A stretch of 64,000 nt of DNA from Ignisphaera sp. (GTDB lineage: Archaea > Thermoproteota > Thermoprotei_A > Sulfolobales > Ignisphaeraceae). The position numbers were made by a program, and so were the translations under genes. This document shows positions 1-9,379 of this stretch, piece by piece. Position 1 is the stretch's first letter. Each line of letters opens with the position of its first letter. The DNA lies in the NCBI GenBank assembly GCA_038831005.1, contig JAWBKZ010000001.1:62001-126000 (forward strand), read 5' to 3'. Under the pieces are notes generated by a model. It was not told where the DNA came from, ran no database searches, and saw only the letters and a list, made by a program, of their open reading frames with translations.

Positions 1-444
1 TTTACCATCTATAGTGAAAACCCCTCCAACAGGCACCATAACCATATCGATGGGCTTGAGTTTAGAGGCTAGATCCCCATTAAAAATATGACCTAGATCA
101 CCTAAATGAAGAATAGATATATCATCTACTACAACTTTATACAGAACGTTTCTTCCTCTCCGCTTACCTCTATCTTTATCATGATACGTTTCTATACCCA
201 CTATCTTAATATTATCAACAAATTTTTCACCAACACTCATAGAGAACACCTTAGCACCAGGCTTTGCAACAACAGCGTAAGCATTATGATCGAAATGCTC
301 ATGTGTTATAAGAACTACATCTGCTGAAACCTGTGGAGTCTTTAGACCGAGACTTTTTCCATCATGAGGATCTATAACTATAACCAGTCCACTAGATGTC
401 ACAATCTCAAAACATGCATGTCCATGCCACCTTACAGTAATCAT
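1..444 (-). CDS. Metallo-beta-lactamase-fold hydrolase, UPF0173-like (3' end outside window)
   Basis: The reading frame is open from an ATG at 444 down to base 1, giving 148 codons of the N-terminal part; the stop lies outside the window. The protein opens with RWHGHACFEI, a start typical of UPF0173/YtkL-type metal-dependent hydrolases. It carries ITHEHFDHNAY, the HxHxDH zinc-ligand motif of the metallo-beta-lactamase fold, at about residues 50-60. A second metal-ligand segment, ILHLGDLGH, follows at about residues 122-130. The substrate is unknown for this family. The gene is divergent from the UPF0147 gene, with about 150 bases between them. The family call is firm; the function is open. 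Confidence 0.88.
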   Translation of the reverse strand, partial: MITVRWHGHACFEIVTSSGLVIVIDPHDGKSLGLKTPQVSADVVLITHEHFDHNAYAVVAKPGAKVFSMSVGEKFVDNIKIVGIETYHDKDRGKRRGRNVLYKVVVDDISILHLGDLGHIFNGDLASKLKPIDMVMVPVGGVFTIDGK

Positions 445-591
445 TATGTACACCTAATCTTTTTTAACTATATAAAGCGTCTAACAATATTAAAACTTTT
501 TATATTTTTAGAGTATAGCTTTGCTAGAGTTCAGCTAATATCAAAGTCTTAGAAGCCAAACCAGTAAAATGTTGATTGAAGGGTGAGATCC

Positions 592-927
592 ATGTACTTT
601 GATCAAGAAAATGTGGAGTCCCAGGGAAACACTAAGATTGATAAAAGGTTTAATATTAGACAAGCTGTATACGATAATGAAGCCAAGATTAGGCAAGCGC
701 TAATGATATTAACGAGAATAATGAATGATCCATCAATTCCTAGAAATATTAGAAGAGCAGCTATGTTTGCTATAAGAGCCTTAAATGAAAAACAGCTCTC
801 ACCTGGTGTACGTGCAGCTAACGCTGTTGGCATACTCGATGAAGTGGGTCAAGATCCTAATATGCCTTTGCATGCAAGAACGCTGCTATGGTCCGCTATC
901 TCGATTCTTGAAACCGTTAAAGATTAA
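592..927 (+). CDS. UPF0147 family protein
   Basis: A small, mostly helical archaeal protein of about 111 residues. The C-terminal 80 residues match the UPF0147 family: a helix ending in [19 protein letters not shown], then a second repeat-like helical unit ending in [20 protein letters not shown]. The two halves share a 'DP-x-(I/M)P' turn, so the protein may be an internal duplication of a HEAT-like hairpin. I chose the ATG at 592 rather than the in-frame GTG at 583, because GGTGA at 582-586 is a good ribosome binding site for it. The FAU-1-like gene starts two or so bases downstream, so the two are probably co-transcribed. The molecular role is not known. Confidence 0.85.
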   Translation: MYFDQENVESQGNTKIDKRFNIRQAVYDNEAKIRQALMILTRIMNDPSIPRNIRRAAMFAIRALNEKQLSPGVRAANAVGILDEVGQDPNMPLHARTLLWSAISILETVKD

Positions 928-929
928 GT

Positions 930-2369
930 GTGGAAGCAATGACGTATACATACAGAGTTAGAGGACCTTATTCAACGGCTATTGCAAAAATAATCATGGA
1001 CTCAGGTCATAAGCTTGTTGATCTTTCTGAACAATTAGCCCAAAGATTTTCCCTACCTCCCAGAAGGGAAGAAGTACCGCATGCAACTGTAAAGACTAGC
1101 AATGATGATCCAAGTACTATAGTTATAGTTGGTCTAAGTAAGGCTGTGGAAGAGCTGTTCAACATTATAGTATCTAGTGTCCCATATATAGGCCGTGAAA
1201 TAAATAGGTACGGACCTTACACAACAGTTGTAGCACAAGCAAAAGGTTTTAAAGATAATCAATGTATCGCCATGTTTAATGACATGATGCTTATGGTTCA
1301 AAACTATAGACACTGTATAGAAGGTGAACCAGTAATCGTGCATATTGTGAAACCTGCAGTATCATCGAATAGAACTGCCATAGCTTTTCCAGGAATCTCC
1401 ATACTAAAAGATACTGTAGTGTTGCTTGATGATGGTATGAGTAAGGTTTTCTTTAGCGAACACATAAAGGATCCGGAAAGAAGATCTACGCTTTCGACTT
1501 TATCGAATCATATACTCAGGATGGGCTACAGCATAAGATGGAGAAGTTCAGCTAAATCAGCAGAACTTGAGAAAATTGCCAAAGATTTAGAAGAAGCTCT
1601 ACAAGTGTTACAAAATCTGGGTATCGGGAAATATAGTGTAGGTGATGTTGTTATTGAGGGCGAGGCTATAGCATTCATTAGGTTATCAAGACCTTCAAAA
1701 GAGTACTTAGATATTATAAGAGATAGAGTGATGTCGACAGCCTTAGGCCATCACATAACGAGATCGTGTAGGAATAATGGTTTTGTTGATATAATTGATA
1801 GAATGTCTAGCTATCTCGACAAGAAGTCTCTATATAGAGCATTGAGGTACGCTATAGCCGATAACACCATCGGGAAGATATTCAAAGTTGTTCATAGGAA
1901 GTTTACAGGAGAAAAAATAGAATTAAATGATTTAGAGATAGTAAATGTAGTAGATACACAATTAGGTAAAGCTATCATAGGCAAAAGATTTATCAAGACT
2001 CCAGGGATTTATGATGGGCTAGGTGTACCTAAAGAGCGCGGCGATATAGCGATAACATTGATACCCATAGATGAATGGTTTATAGTGCACAGGTATATTG
2101 GTATTAATGGAAATGATAAAGGGATCTATATAAATATTAATACACCTCCAGAAATATGTATGGAGAATAGGACAATAAGCTATATAGACCTTCATGTGGA
2201 TATAACGTATAGAGATGGCAAGCTGAACCTGATTGACTACAAAGAGTTCGAAGATATATTAAGGAAGGAGATTATTAGCAAAGATTTTGAAGAAAAAGTA
2301 AATGAAGTTATAAAATATATCGAGAATAATATAGAAGTAATAATAGATGTAGTTAAAAAAATAGTCTAA
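930..2369 (+). CDS. fau-1: FAU-1 family RNA-binding protein / probable ribonuclease (RNase E/G-like plus DUF402)
   Basis: About 479 residues, the usual length for archaeal FAU-1 proteins, which bind AU-rich RNA and have been linked to rRNA processing. The N-terminus (VRGPYSTAIAKI) matches the family. The middle contains the RNase E/G-like segment with TALGHH at about residues 270-275. The C-terminal part, from about residue 330, looks like the DUF402 domain, with IKTPGIYDGLGVPKERGD where family members have a purpose/product loop. Start: GTG at 930, three bases after the UPF0147 stop, or ATG at 939 with a weak GTGGA upstream. The 3' end overlaps the convergent PhoU-like gene by four bases. 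Enzyme activity is inferred from the family. Confidence 0.85.
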   Translation: MEAMTYTYRVRGPYSTAIAKIIMDSGHKLVDLSEQLAQRFSLPPRREEVPHATVKTSNDDPSTIVIVGLSKAVEELFNIIVSSVPYIGREINRYGPYTTVVAQAKGFKDNQCIAMFNDMMLMVQNYRHCIEGEPVIVHIVKPAVSSNRTAIAFPGISILKDTVVLLDDGMSKVFFSEHIKDPERRSTLSTLSNHILRMGYSIRWRSSAKSAELEKIAKDLEEALQVLQNLGIGKYSVGDVVIEGEAIAFIRLSRPSKEYLDIIRDRVMSTALGHHITRSCRNNGFVDIIDRMSSYLDKKSLYRALRYAIADNTIGKIFKVVHRKFTGEKIELNDLEIVNVVDTQLGKAIIGKRFIKTPGIYDGLGVPKERGDIAITLIPIDEWFIVHRYIGINGNDKGIYININTPPEICMENRTISYIDLHVDITYRDGKLNLIDYKEFEDILRKEIISKDFEEKVNEVIKYIENNIEVIIDVVKKIV

Positions 2370-3352
2370 TCTCTTATTATGTTTCCCTTTTGGCTGGATC
2401 CCATCTCCCTTAACAGTTTAAGTGTAACTATTTCAGCTATTTCAGCAGCTTCATATACAGCTACCATAGCTTCATGTGATACTGCTAAAACACCTGTAAC
2501 ATCTATACATTCTGAAGCTGAGGATAAGATCTCATTTGATAGTTCTTCACGTTGTATCAATACTTTCATAGCTTGCTGCATATTATGCATTATTAGAGAA
2601 TTTATTGCTTTAGAGACATAGGAGGATACTTTTGCAAATATATTCTTGAAGTTCTGGCGACATTTCTCGTATTTAACTATGTTCAGCCCCGTTTTAAGAA
2701 ATGTGTTTGAAACACGATCAAGTGCATCACCTATATGCTCTAGACTTTTTATGATTATGGCGTATTCAAGTGCTGTAACAGGATCTCTAAATGATGTTCT
2801 CTTTATCGTTCTCATACCCAAGAAGTGGAATCTATCAAGATCATCATCTACCTTTATTGTCTCCTTAAGTTTCTCAATGTTGCCTGACTCAAAATAATCT
2901 ATAAGCATGTCAAACATAGTGTTTATAGTTGTTCTCATAGAGATTAGGATATCATTTAAATCTGTATTGAGTTCATCAACAGAGACCTTAATTTTGAACA
3001 TATCGCCGTTCATAGCTATAGAGCCTGGCAACCTCATAGCTATTCTATAGAAGACTTCTCTAGCAATACTCCTAGGAACATCTATTGATATAATGTCGTA
3101 TCCTTCGATATAGCTAGCAACAATAAGTTTTTCAAGCTGGTTTATATCCTCATGCTTTAAAGTAATCATGTTTGCTATTTTAGGTTGAGTAATTGTCAAA
3201 GGTCTGACTAGAAGATAGCCTGGACCCATTGTCACTTCTACTGAAGAACCTATATCGACGTTGAGGAAACCCAACCATTCTTTTGGTATCGTTATGCCTA
3301 CACTTCTTTCCCCAATCCTAATAATCTTTCTCACATTTATTGACTGTTCCAT
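2366..3352 (-). CDS. PhoU-domain phosphate uptake regulator with N-terminal AbrB/SpoVT-like domain
   Basis: A 328-residue protein. Residues 1-50 form a swapped-hairpin AbrB-like DNA-binding domain (IIRIGERSVGITIPKEWL). The rest is helical with the character of a PhoU domain: a conserved acidic segment KVDDDLDRFHFLG, and EHIGDALDRVSNTFL. This architecture is common in archaea, where it is thought to regulate phosphate uptake. No pst transporter genes lie nearby, so the regulated operon is elsewhere or the role differs. The ATG at 3352 has an AGTGGT ribosome binding site. The gene is convergent with FAU-1, the stops overlapping by four bases, and divergent from apgM. Confidence 0.85.
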   Translation of the reverse strand: MEQSINVRKIIRIGERSVGITIPKEWLGFLNVDIGSSVEVTMGPGYLLVRPLTITQPKIANMITLKHEDINQLEKLIVASYIEGYDIISIDVPRSIAREVFYRIAMRLPGSIAMNGDMFKIKVSVDELNTDLNDILISMRTTINTMFDMLIDYFESGNIEKLKETIKVDDDLDRFHFLGMRTIKRTSFRDPVTALEYAIIIKSLEHIGDALDRVSNTFLKTGLNIVKYEKCRQNFKNIFAKVSSYVSKAINSLIMHNMQQAMKVLIQREELSNEILSSASECIDVTGVLAVSHEAMVAVYEAAEIAEIVTLKLLREMGSSQKGNIIRD

Positions 3353-3490
3353 AATACCACTCTACTTGGAGTTAAGTGATATAGATTACACTCAAACATA
3401 GCGAGTTATATGGGTGTGATTCCCAGTATTTATTTCTAAATGATTTCTTTAGCAAATTGGGGCATTTATTTAGCAAAGAAAGAGTCTAAT

Positions 3491-3499
3491 CTTTATATA
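3491..3499 (+). promoter_or_regulatory. TATA-like promoter element upstream of apgM
   Basis: The sequence CTTTATATA lies about 50 bases before the ATG at 3550, in the divergent region between the PhoU-like gene and apgM. Its position and composition suit an archaeal TATA box. The transcription start is not determined. Confidence 0.45.
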
Positions 3500-3549
3500 C
3501 GAAATACATATCTTTATTTCGACAAACTCTAGAGGCAAGGGTATTAAAT

Positions 3550-4824
3550 ATGGTCAAGATATTATTAGTTGTAATAGATGGGGCTGCAGACGGTATTAGA
3601 TTCAGACCTACATCTCTGGAATTAGCCTATACACCAGGTCTTGATGTTCTAGCGCAATACGCTGTTGGTGGATGTTTTCATCCAATAGACCCTAATATAC
3701 CGCCAGAGAGTGATGCTGCCGTATTCTCTATATTGGGATATGATCCAAAGTACATAAACATAGGTAGAGGCATTCTTGAGGCATTAGGCGTTGGTATAAA
3801 GATTAGAGAAGGTTATGAAGTAGCCTTTAGAGCTAATTTCGCTACTATCGATCCCTCTACATTACGGATATTGGATAGAAGAGTCGGTAGAAATCTTTCT
3901 TCAGAAGAAGCAAAAGAATTAGCCAAGGCTTTAGATGGTATGGAACTTGAAGTATATGATGGATATGCGAGAGTTGTAGCTACAGTAGGACACAGAGCTG
4001 TTGTGATCATAGGTAGCAGAAGTAGAAGGTTAAACGCAAATGTATCTAATACTGATCCAGCATATGCAAGAGAAGGAAGGATTTCAGTAGCCCTGAAGAG
4101 TTTTGAGTCTACTGTATCACCTTGTAGACCACTTGATGATTCTGAAGAAGCTAGAACCACATGTGAGCTAGTCAATGTGTTTACATCTAAAGCTATAGAC
4201 ATTTTAGAGAAACATATAGTAAATATTGAAAGAGCTGAGAAAGGACTACTGAAGGCTAATGTTCTACTCTTAAGAGATGCAGAAGACAGAATACCAAGTA
4301 TTCAACCAATTAAAGAAGTCTATGGAAAATCATTTGGAATTATTGCAGAAATGCCTGTAGAAATTGGCATAGGTGTGCTTTTGGGCATGGATATATCCAG
4401 GGTATCGATCTCAGGAGCACCCGAAGATATGTATAGAGAACGAGTAGAAAAAACTCTGGAACTTCTTAATAGGAATGATGTTGTTTATGTACATCTTAAG
4501 GGACCAGACGAACCAGGGCATGATGGCGATAAAAAGAGGAAGGTTATGTCTATAGAGACTATAGATAGATACTATATTCAACCCCTCATAAAATCCGTCG
4601 ATTTAAATAATGTCGTAGTAATAGTAACATCAGATCATTGCACACCCCCAGAACTAAAAGCACATAGTGGTGATGCCGTTCCATTCATAGTAGCACACAA
4701 ACGTTTAAAGAAATTCGATGAATTTACTAGATTTACAGAAGCAGAATGCTGTACTAAAGGATCGTTTGGAGTTTTCGAAAACGGATATATGGTTTTAAGC
4801 AAAATATTTAGTTTGCTAAAGTAG
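3550..4824 (+). CDS. apgM: 2,3-bisphosphoglycerate-independent phosphoglycerate mutase, archaeal type
   Basis: Interconverts 3- and 2-phosphoglycerate in glycolysis and gluconeogenesis in the cytoplasm. The 424 residues fit the archaeal-type enzyme of the alkaline phosphatase superfamily. Metal and catalytic motifs are visible: VVIDGAADG at the N-terminus, PPESDAAVFSILGYDP carrying the catalytic serine at about residue 58, VHLKGPDEPGHDGD near residue 320, and TSDHCTPPELKAHSGD near residue 370. A purine-rich AAGGG lies about ten bases before the ATG. The next gene is a ROK hexokinase in the same direction 80 bases on, so two sugar-phosphate enzymes sit together. Confidence 0.95.
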   Translation: MVKILLVVIDGAADGIRFRPTSLELAYTPGLDVLAQYAVGGCFHPIDPNIPPESDAAVFSILGYDPKYINIGRGILEALGVGIKIREGYEVAFRANFATIDPSTLRILDRRVGRNLSSEEAKELAKALDGMELEVYDGYARVVATVGHRAVVIIGSRSRRLNANVSNTDPAYAREGRISVALKSFESTVSPCRPLDDSEEARTTCELVNVFTSKAIDILEKHIVNIERAEKGLLKANVLLLRDAEDRIPSIQPIKEVYGKSFGIIAEMPVEIGIGVLLGMDISRVSISGAPEDMYRERVEKTLELLNRNDVVYVHLKGPDEPGHDGDKKRKVMSIETIDRYYIQPLIKSVDLNNVVVIVTSDHCTPPELKAHSGDAVPFIVAHKRLKKFDEFTRFTEAECCTKGSFGVFENGYMVLSKIFSLLK

Positions 4825-4907
4825 ACAACAATTAGATGATGTTTGCACCTCCTATCTGAATAATGATGAACGGTAAGAGTACTGAAGAAAGGTGGTGGAG
4901 TGAGAAT

Positions 4908-5912
4908 ATGGGATACGTTATAGGGGTTGATATAGGAGGTACATGGATTAGAATAGCACTAGCTTCAAAAGATGGCTCTATAACCAAGAGATACACTATG
5001 TCAACTCCTAGGGAAGGAGATAGATACACAATTGCAAACACTATAGCTGAGATAATTTGGAATAGATTTTCTGGTTATGTTCAAGATATCGAGGCTATCG
5101 GTATAGGTACAGCGGGACCTCTAGATCTACCTAAAGGTACTGTAATAGGAGCACCTAATATACCTATACATGTGTTTGAATTAGGTAAACCGCTTATAGA
5201 GGAATTCAAAAAACCTGTGATTGTTGCAAATGACTGTATTGCTGCTGTATGGGGGGAAAAGCTATTTGGTTTAGGTCGAGACAAAAGCAACATAGTTTAC
5301 ATAACTTTGAGTACAGGTATAGGAGGTGGGATCATTGTAAACGATATACTACTTTTGGGTAAAATGGGTAACGCGCACGAAGTAGGACATATGGTTATAG
5401 ATGTTGAAGGTAGAATGGAATGTGGCTGCGGTGGCAGAGGTCATTGGGAAGCCTATGCGGGTGGCGCAAATATTCCGAGATTTGCTTCAAACATTATAAG
5501 GGATTCCGAACTAGATGTTGAAGAGAAAGGTTCACCAATATATAGAGCGTTTATCGAGCAAAAACTAACGTCTGAGATGATATACAGAGAAGCATCTAAA
5601 GGCGATAAACTTGCTCTCAAGATTGTTAATGAAATCAATAAATACAATATTGCTGGATTCGAAAACGTAATAAATGCTTACGATCCGGAGATAGTTACTG
5701 TTGGAGGCGCTATAGCGCTTAAGAATCCTCAAACACTTGTTGTTGAGCCTATAAGAAGGGGTATCGAGAATTCGAAAGGCGTGGTCACGCATAGACCAAG
5801 AATAGAATTGACATCTCTCGGAGAAGATATAGTGCTAATAGGAGCGGTAGCATTAGCTGTAAATCCTCCAAGAAACCTCATTTCTATGCTGAAATATCTA
5901 GAACAACTGTAG
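4908..5912 (+). CDS. ROK-family ATP-dependent hexokinase/glucokinase
   Basis: Phosphorylates glucose or related hexoses at the entry to glycolysis. The start shows the actin-fold phosphate-1 motif (VIGVDIGGTWIRIAL). A second phosphate motif, LSTGIGGGIIV, lies at about residues 135-145. The zinc-binding ROK signature MECGCGGRGHWEAY follows at about residue 170, with all expected cysteines. The length of about 334 residues matches crenarchaeal broad-specificity hexokinases. The ATG at 4908 is preferred over an upstream ATG at 4863 because GGTGGTGGAG at 4891-4900 is a strong ribosome binding site and the family starts here. The glycosylase gene begins five bases after the stop. Sugar specificity cannot be read from the sequence. 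Confidence 0.93.
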   Translation: MGYVIGVDIGGTWIRIALASKDGSITKRYTMSTPREGDRYTIANTIAEIIWNRFSGYVQDIEAIGIGTAGPLDLPKGTVIGAPNIPIHVFELGKPLIEEFKKPVIVANDCIAAVWGEKLFGLGRDKSNIVYITLSTGIGGGIIVNDILLLGKMGNAHEVGHMVIDVEGRMECGCGGRGHWEAYAGGANIPRFASNIIRDSELDVEEKGSPIYRAFIEQKLTSEMIYREASKGDKLALKIVNEINKYNIAGFENVINAYDPEIVTVGGAIALKNPQTLVVEPIRRGIENSKGVVTHRPRIELTSLGEDIVLIGAVALAVNPPRNLISMLKYLEQL

Positions 5913-5916
5913 GATC

Positions 5917-6840
5917 ATGAGGACGATAAATGTTAATCCAGAACTAGACCTCGAGCTACTTTTTTATCCGTCTTTTGTATCACCATTACTTGATATATGT
6001 AGAGACAAAGTAAAGAAACGTTGGGGTAATTGTGCAGGACTCGTAATAGAAAAAAATAACGATAAAATTAAGCTATATCATAGTAATACAGAATGTCTAG
6101 AATATGCAGAAGAAATTCTAGGTCTATGGTCTCTACCAAAACGTATAGCATCTAATGTTAGTAGAAGATATAGAGATGTTGTTGAAAGACTTGTTGAAAA
6201 ATATGAATGGTTTGGTATAGCTACATCTTCTCAAGACGATGTAGAAATATTTTCATCCATAATTTTATCCAAAAACACAAACTTTCACTCAAATGTTGTT
6301 AGATGGATTAGAAATGTATTAGAGGGGTATGATTGTATATCTGCTTTATTAAATATTGGTATGAGAGAAGTCTCAGAATATATTGGCAAAAGCTACCAGA
6401 TCTATGAACTAATAAATGTTCTAAGGATATACATGAAATTAAGAGACAATATTCTATCTCTAAACGATGTATATTTACTCAAAAAGCTTCTGTTAGGTAT
6501 AAAAGGTGTGGGTCTGAAAGTCTTTAATGCATATATGCTTTTCGTGAAAAAGAGTACACTATATGCTCCTATAGATAGGAATTTGATAAGTTTTCTAAAG
6601 AGATTTGAATCAACATCAGATATTGTTACAGAGTTACCAAGAAAGGACTTGTGTGAAAAATATGTATGTAATTTATGTACATCAAGATATGTATGCTCAT
6701 ACTACAGGTTTCAGGAGGCGTTTAAAGAATTATCAGGATGGATTCAAACAATAGCGTATGTATATAACAAAACTAGATGCAGCAAGGTATTGTGTTCTAG
6801 TTGCATACTAAAGGATCTATGTAGAGATAGAAAGATATGA
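5917..6840 (+). CDS. HhH-GPD-type DNA glycosylase/lyase with two tandem four-cysteine motifs
   Basis: A 307-residue protein read as a base-excision repair glycosylase. The middle holds a helix-hairpin-helix, GIKGVGLK at 194-201. Its terminal lysine sits where the catalytic lysine of endonuclease III lies, and an aspartate in APIDRN at residue 220 corresponds to the catalytic aspartate. An upstream helix, SIILSKNTNFHSN, resembles the 'LSQNT' stretch of the family. The C-terminus has two four-cysteine loops of identical spacing C-x4-C-x2-C-x5-C (residues 246-260 and 288-302). Endonuclease III has one such iron-sulfur loop, C-x6-C-x2-C-x5-C. It lies in a run with apgM and hexokinase, ATG at 5917 with an AGGATC ribosome binding site. 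The substrate base is unknown. Confidence 0.72.
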   Translation: MRTINVNPELDLELLFYPSFVSPLLDICRDKVKKRWGNCAGLVIEKNNDKIKLYHSNTECLEYAEEILGLWSLPKRIASNVSRRYRDVVERLVEKYEWFGIATSSQDDVEIFSSIILSKNTNFHSNVVRWIRNVLEGYDCISALLNIGMREVSEYIGKSYQIYELINVLRIYMKLRDNILSLNDVYLLKKLLLGIKGVGLKVFNAYMLFVKKSTLYAPIDRNLISFLKRFESTSDIVTELPRKDLCEKYVCNLCTSRYVCSYYRFQEAFKELSGWIQTIAYVYNKTRCSKVLCSSCILKDLCRDRKI

Positions 6841-6922
6841 AATTTCGCTAGAAATCCAGTAATTACATAGCGGTTCTACCAATATGTTTTTTAGCTCGAA
6901 ATCATATCAGTTTTGAGAAAAT

Positions 6923-7654
6923 ATGAAGCCACTAACCATAGTGCTAGCTGAGTCGGGTATAGAGCTTGTACCAAGATCTATTCAAAGCCATTCATCAGTT
7001 ATTAGTAGTGCAAGAAAAAGAAATAAGAATCCTTCTCAAATACTACTTGATATATCTCTTCATTACAGAGCTATGAAAAAACTCAATGAATGGTATAAAA
7101 GAGGTAGACCAGATATTGTTCACATTTCTCTACTTAACGCATTTTCCAGTCCACTAAATATTGCAAAACTTTTGAGAGTGTATATTCATACATATGATAA
7201 TAGGATAATCCATATAGATCCTTCTACACGTATTCCTAGGAATTACAATAGATTCGTAGGCTTAATGGAGCAACTACTACTCGTTGGTAAGGTTCCTCCG
7301 GAGAGCGCTAATCCCTTAATATTTATCGAGAAAAAACCTTTGTCAGTATTTATATCTGAAAAATCTTTTGATAGAGTACTCATAATGCATGAAAAAGGAG
7401 ATCTAATACCCCCAAGCTCTTTGGGTATTTCAATAGTTAAGGATATGAAGAACGATAGAAATGTATGTATAATTATTGGAGCATTTCAGCATGGGGATTT
7501 CAGGAAGGAATTTTTAACAATATCGAGAGAACATGTATCAATATTTCCTAAACCATTAGATTCATGGATAGTTGTATCTAGAGTTATTGAAGGTATTGAA
7601 AATACTTTAAACATATACGCAAGCAAATCACTTAATATGGACATAAACATTTAA
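6923..7654 (+). CDS. nep1: Nep1/Emg1 rRNA pseudouridine N1-methyltransferase
   Basis: Methylates N1 of a pseudouridine in helix 35 of small-subunit rRNA and assists ribosome assembly, using S-adenosylmethionine. Family hallmarks are present: ILLDISLHYRAMKKL at about residue 40, KRGRPDIVHISLLNAF at about 60, the RIPRNYNRFVGLMEQLL segment near 105, and the SAM-site stretch IIGAFQHGDF near 193. The length of 243 residues is slightly above the archaeal norm. The start is the ATG at 6923; no clear ribosome binding site precedes it. The neighbour upstream is the glycosylase, 82 bases away. Confidence 0.93.
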   Translation: MKPLTIVLAESGIELVPRSIQSHSSVISSARKRNKNPSQILLDISLHYRAMKKLNEWYKRGRPDIVHISLLNAFSSPLNIAKLLRVYIHTYDNRIIHIDPSTRIPRNYNRFVGLMEQLLLVGKVPPESANPLIFIEKKPLSVFISEKSFDRVLIMHEKGDLIPPSSLGISIVKDMKNDRNVCIIIGAFQHGDFRKEFLTISREHVSIFPKPLDSWIVVSRVIEGIENTLNIYASKSLNMDINI

Positions 7655-7715
7655 GTATAAGTATTTAACAAAGGAAATGAATCTCTCACAGATGGCTCAT
7701 GATACAAATTAGCAA

Positions 7716-8225
7716 ATGGTTATGCATATGGATAGAGAAAGCGAAAAAGAAGTCATAACAAAATGTTGCGCTCTTGTTGATGTTCTTGTCGATATTGTTA
7801 GGAATCAAGAGAACTGCATAGAAATGCTAATTGATTATTCTCTAACAAGATATCCCTACATCTCTGCCACACTATACCTACTAGATTGTAAACATACTCA
7901 AAACATCTGGGGCAATCTACTGTACACTGATGTTGTAAGTATCACTATGAAGATAGATACACTATATAAGGACAGTATTAACTTATTTGAAGACATTATT
8001 CTGCTTAAAATCAGCTGTCAACATTCATGGATTGAATATGGTTATACCGTTTCTAGATCTTCTTCAGGTATATATAGTGTAGTCAAGTGTTGGTCTATAG
8101 GTTATGATGGTAAAAGGAATGTATTAAAAGGATTTGAAGAAGGTATATGTAGAAATGTTTTAGAATTAGTTATGGAGATAGTAAAGAAAACTAAGATGAT
8201 TATGGATAGCGAAGGTCTGATCTAA
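7716..8225 (+). CDS. Uncharacterised protein
   Basis: A 169-residue protein I do not recognise. It is mixed helix and strand, with several cysteines scattered through it (an adjacent pair near the start, and one in the C-terminal half) but no obvious metal-binding pattern, signal peptide or membrane segment. Start alternatives are ATGs at 7716, 7722 and 7728. Base composition and AGA/ATA-rich codons match the neighbours, which supports a real gene. It lies 61 bases after nep1 on the same strand. Confidence 0.6.
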   Translation: MVMHMDRESEKEVITKCCALVDVLVDIVRNQENCIEMLIDYSLTRYPYISATLYLLDCKHTQNIWGNLLYTDVVSITMKIDTLYKDSINLFEDIILLKISCQHSWIEYGYTVSRSSSGIYSVVKCWSIGYDGKRNVLKGFEEGICRNVLELVMEIVKKTKMIMDSEGLI

Positions 8226-8326
8226 TATCTAAATGTTTTTATGTGATATCAACTCTTTTAATAACTATCGTAAGACTATTATATCTCACTCCTCTTTTAA
8301 GGCTTACACACTAGGTGGTACTAAAT

Positions 8327-9379
8327 ATGAATAAAAGCGGAATTATTGGGTGGGGCGTTTATATACCTATGTACCGCATTAAAGCTAAGGATATCGCATC
8401 TTTCTGGGGATATGATGAAGAATACGTGAACAGTATATGGATTGAGGAAAAAGCTGTAGGCAATGTAGATGAAGATAGCATTACGATAGGCTTTAGAGCA
8501 GCTCAGTATTCTATAAAAAGAGCTGGAATAGATCCTAGATCTATAGATGCTGTTTATCTAGGAACCGAGAGCAAGCCTTATGCGGTAAAACCTGGTGCAA
8601 CAATTATAGCTGAAGCACTAGGTGTAAAACCTGCACATCTTGTTGCAGATCTAGAGTTTGCATGTAGAGCGGCATCAGAGGCTATAAGGATTGGTGCTTC
8701 GCTTGTCGAAAGCGGTCATGCGAAGTATGTCTTAGCTATAGGTTCTGATACAGCACAAGCAAGTCCTGGAGATGTGCTAGAGTTCACAGTTAGTAGTGGA
8801 GGTGCTGCATATATAATTGGACCATATAGTGAATCTGTAGCTATATTCGAAGGTATGGTTACATATTCTACAGATACACCAGATTTCTGGAGAAGGGATG
8901 GAGCTCCTTATCCAAGGCATGGAGAAGGTTTCACAGGTGAGCCTGCATATTTCAGCCATATAGTTTCAGTAGCTAAGATGTTAATGGATAGTCTTGGTCT
9001 AAAGCCCTCAGATTTCGATTATGCAGTATTTCATCAACCAAATGGTAGGTTTCCTTTAAGAGTAGCGTCTATGATTGGTATACCGAAAGAGAGGGTGTTG
9101 CCTGGGATAGTAACACCATGGATTGGAAATACATATAATGCTTCAATGCTCATAGGTTTAGCGAAAATTCTTGAAGAAGCAAAGCCAAATCAAAGAGTTT
9201 TAGCTGTATCTTTTGGAAGTGGTGCTGGTAGTGATGCATTTAGCATACTCATTACCGATAAGGTACTAGAGGTCGTAGATAGGGCTCCAAGAGTAAAGTA
9301 CTTCTTAGAGAACAAAAAGTACGTAAAATATCATGAATATGCTAAAATGAGGAACCTGTTATCTATGTACAGGATCTAG
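8327..9379 (+). CDS. Hydroxymethylglutaryl-CoA synthase, archaeal type
   Basis: Condenses acetyl-CoA with acetoacetyl-CoA to HMG-CoA, the second step of the mevalonate route to archaeal isoprenoid lipids. The fold is thiolase-like: the catalytic cysteine is in ADLEFACRAASEAI at about residue 112, YAVFHQPNGRFPLR carries the catalytic histidine near 235, and VSFGSGAGSDAF lies near the C-terminus. The length of about 350 is normal. The ATG at 8327 is chosen over the GTG at 8315, because GGTGG at 8314-8318 then serves as its ribosome binding site. The usual archaeal partners, thiolase and DUF35, are not adjacent but lie at 20.2-21.8 kb. The stop overlaps the stop of a small convergent gene. Confidence 0.95.
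   Translation: MNKSGIIGWGVYIPMYRIKAKDIASFWGYDEEYVNSIWIEEKAVGNVDEDSITIGFRAAQYSIKRAGIDPRSIDAVYLGTESKPYAVKPGATIIAEALGVKPAHLVADLEFACRAASEAIRIGASLVESGHAKYVLAIGSDTAQASPGDVLEFTVSSGGAAYIIGPYSESVAIFEGMVTYSTDTPDFWRRDGAPYPRHGEGFTGEPAYFSHIVSVAKMLMDSLGLKPSDFDYAVFHQPNGRFPLRVASMIGIPKERVLPGIVTPWIGNTYNASMLIGLAKILEEAKPNQRVLAVSFGSGAGSDAFSILITDKVLEVVDRAPRVKYFLENKKYVKYHEYAKMRNLLSMYRI

Noticed and set aside
364-552. Plus-strand frames at the left end
   Set aside because: Opposite strand of the metallo-beta-lactamase gene and its upstream region.
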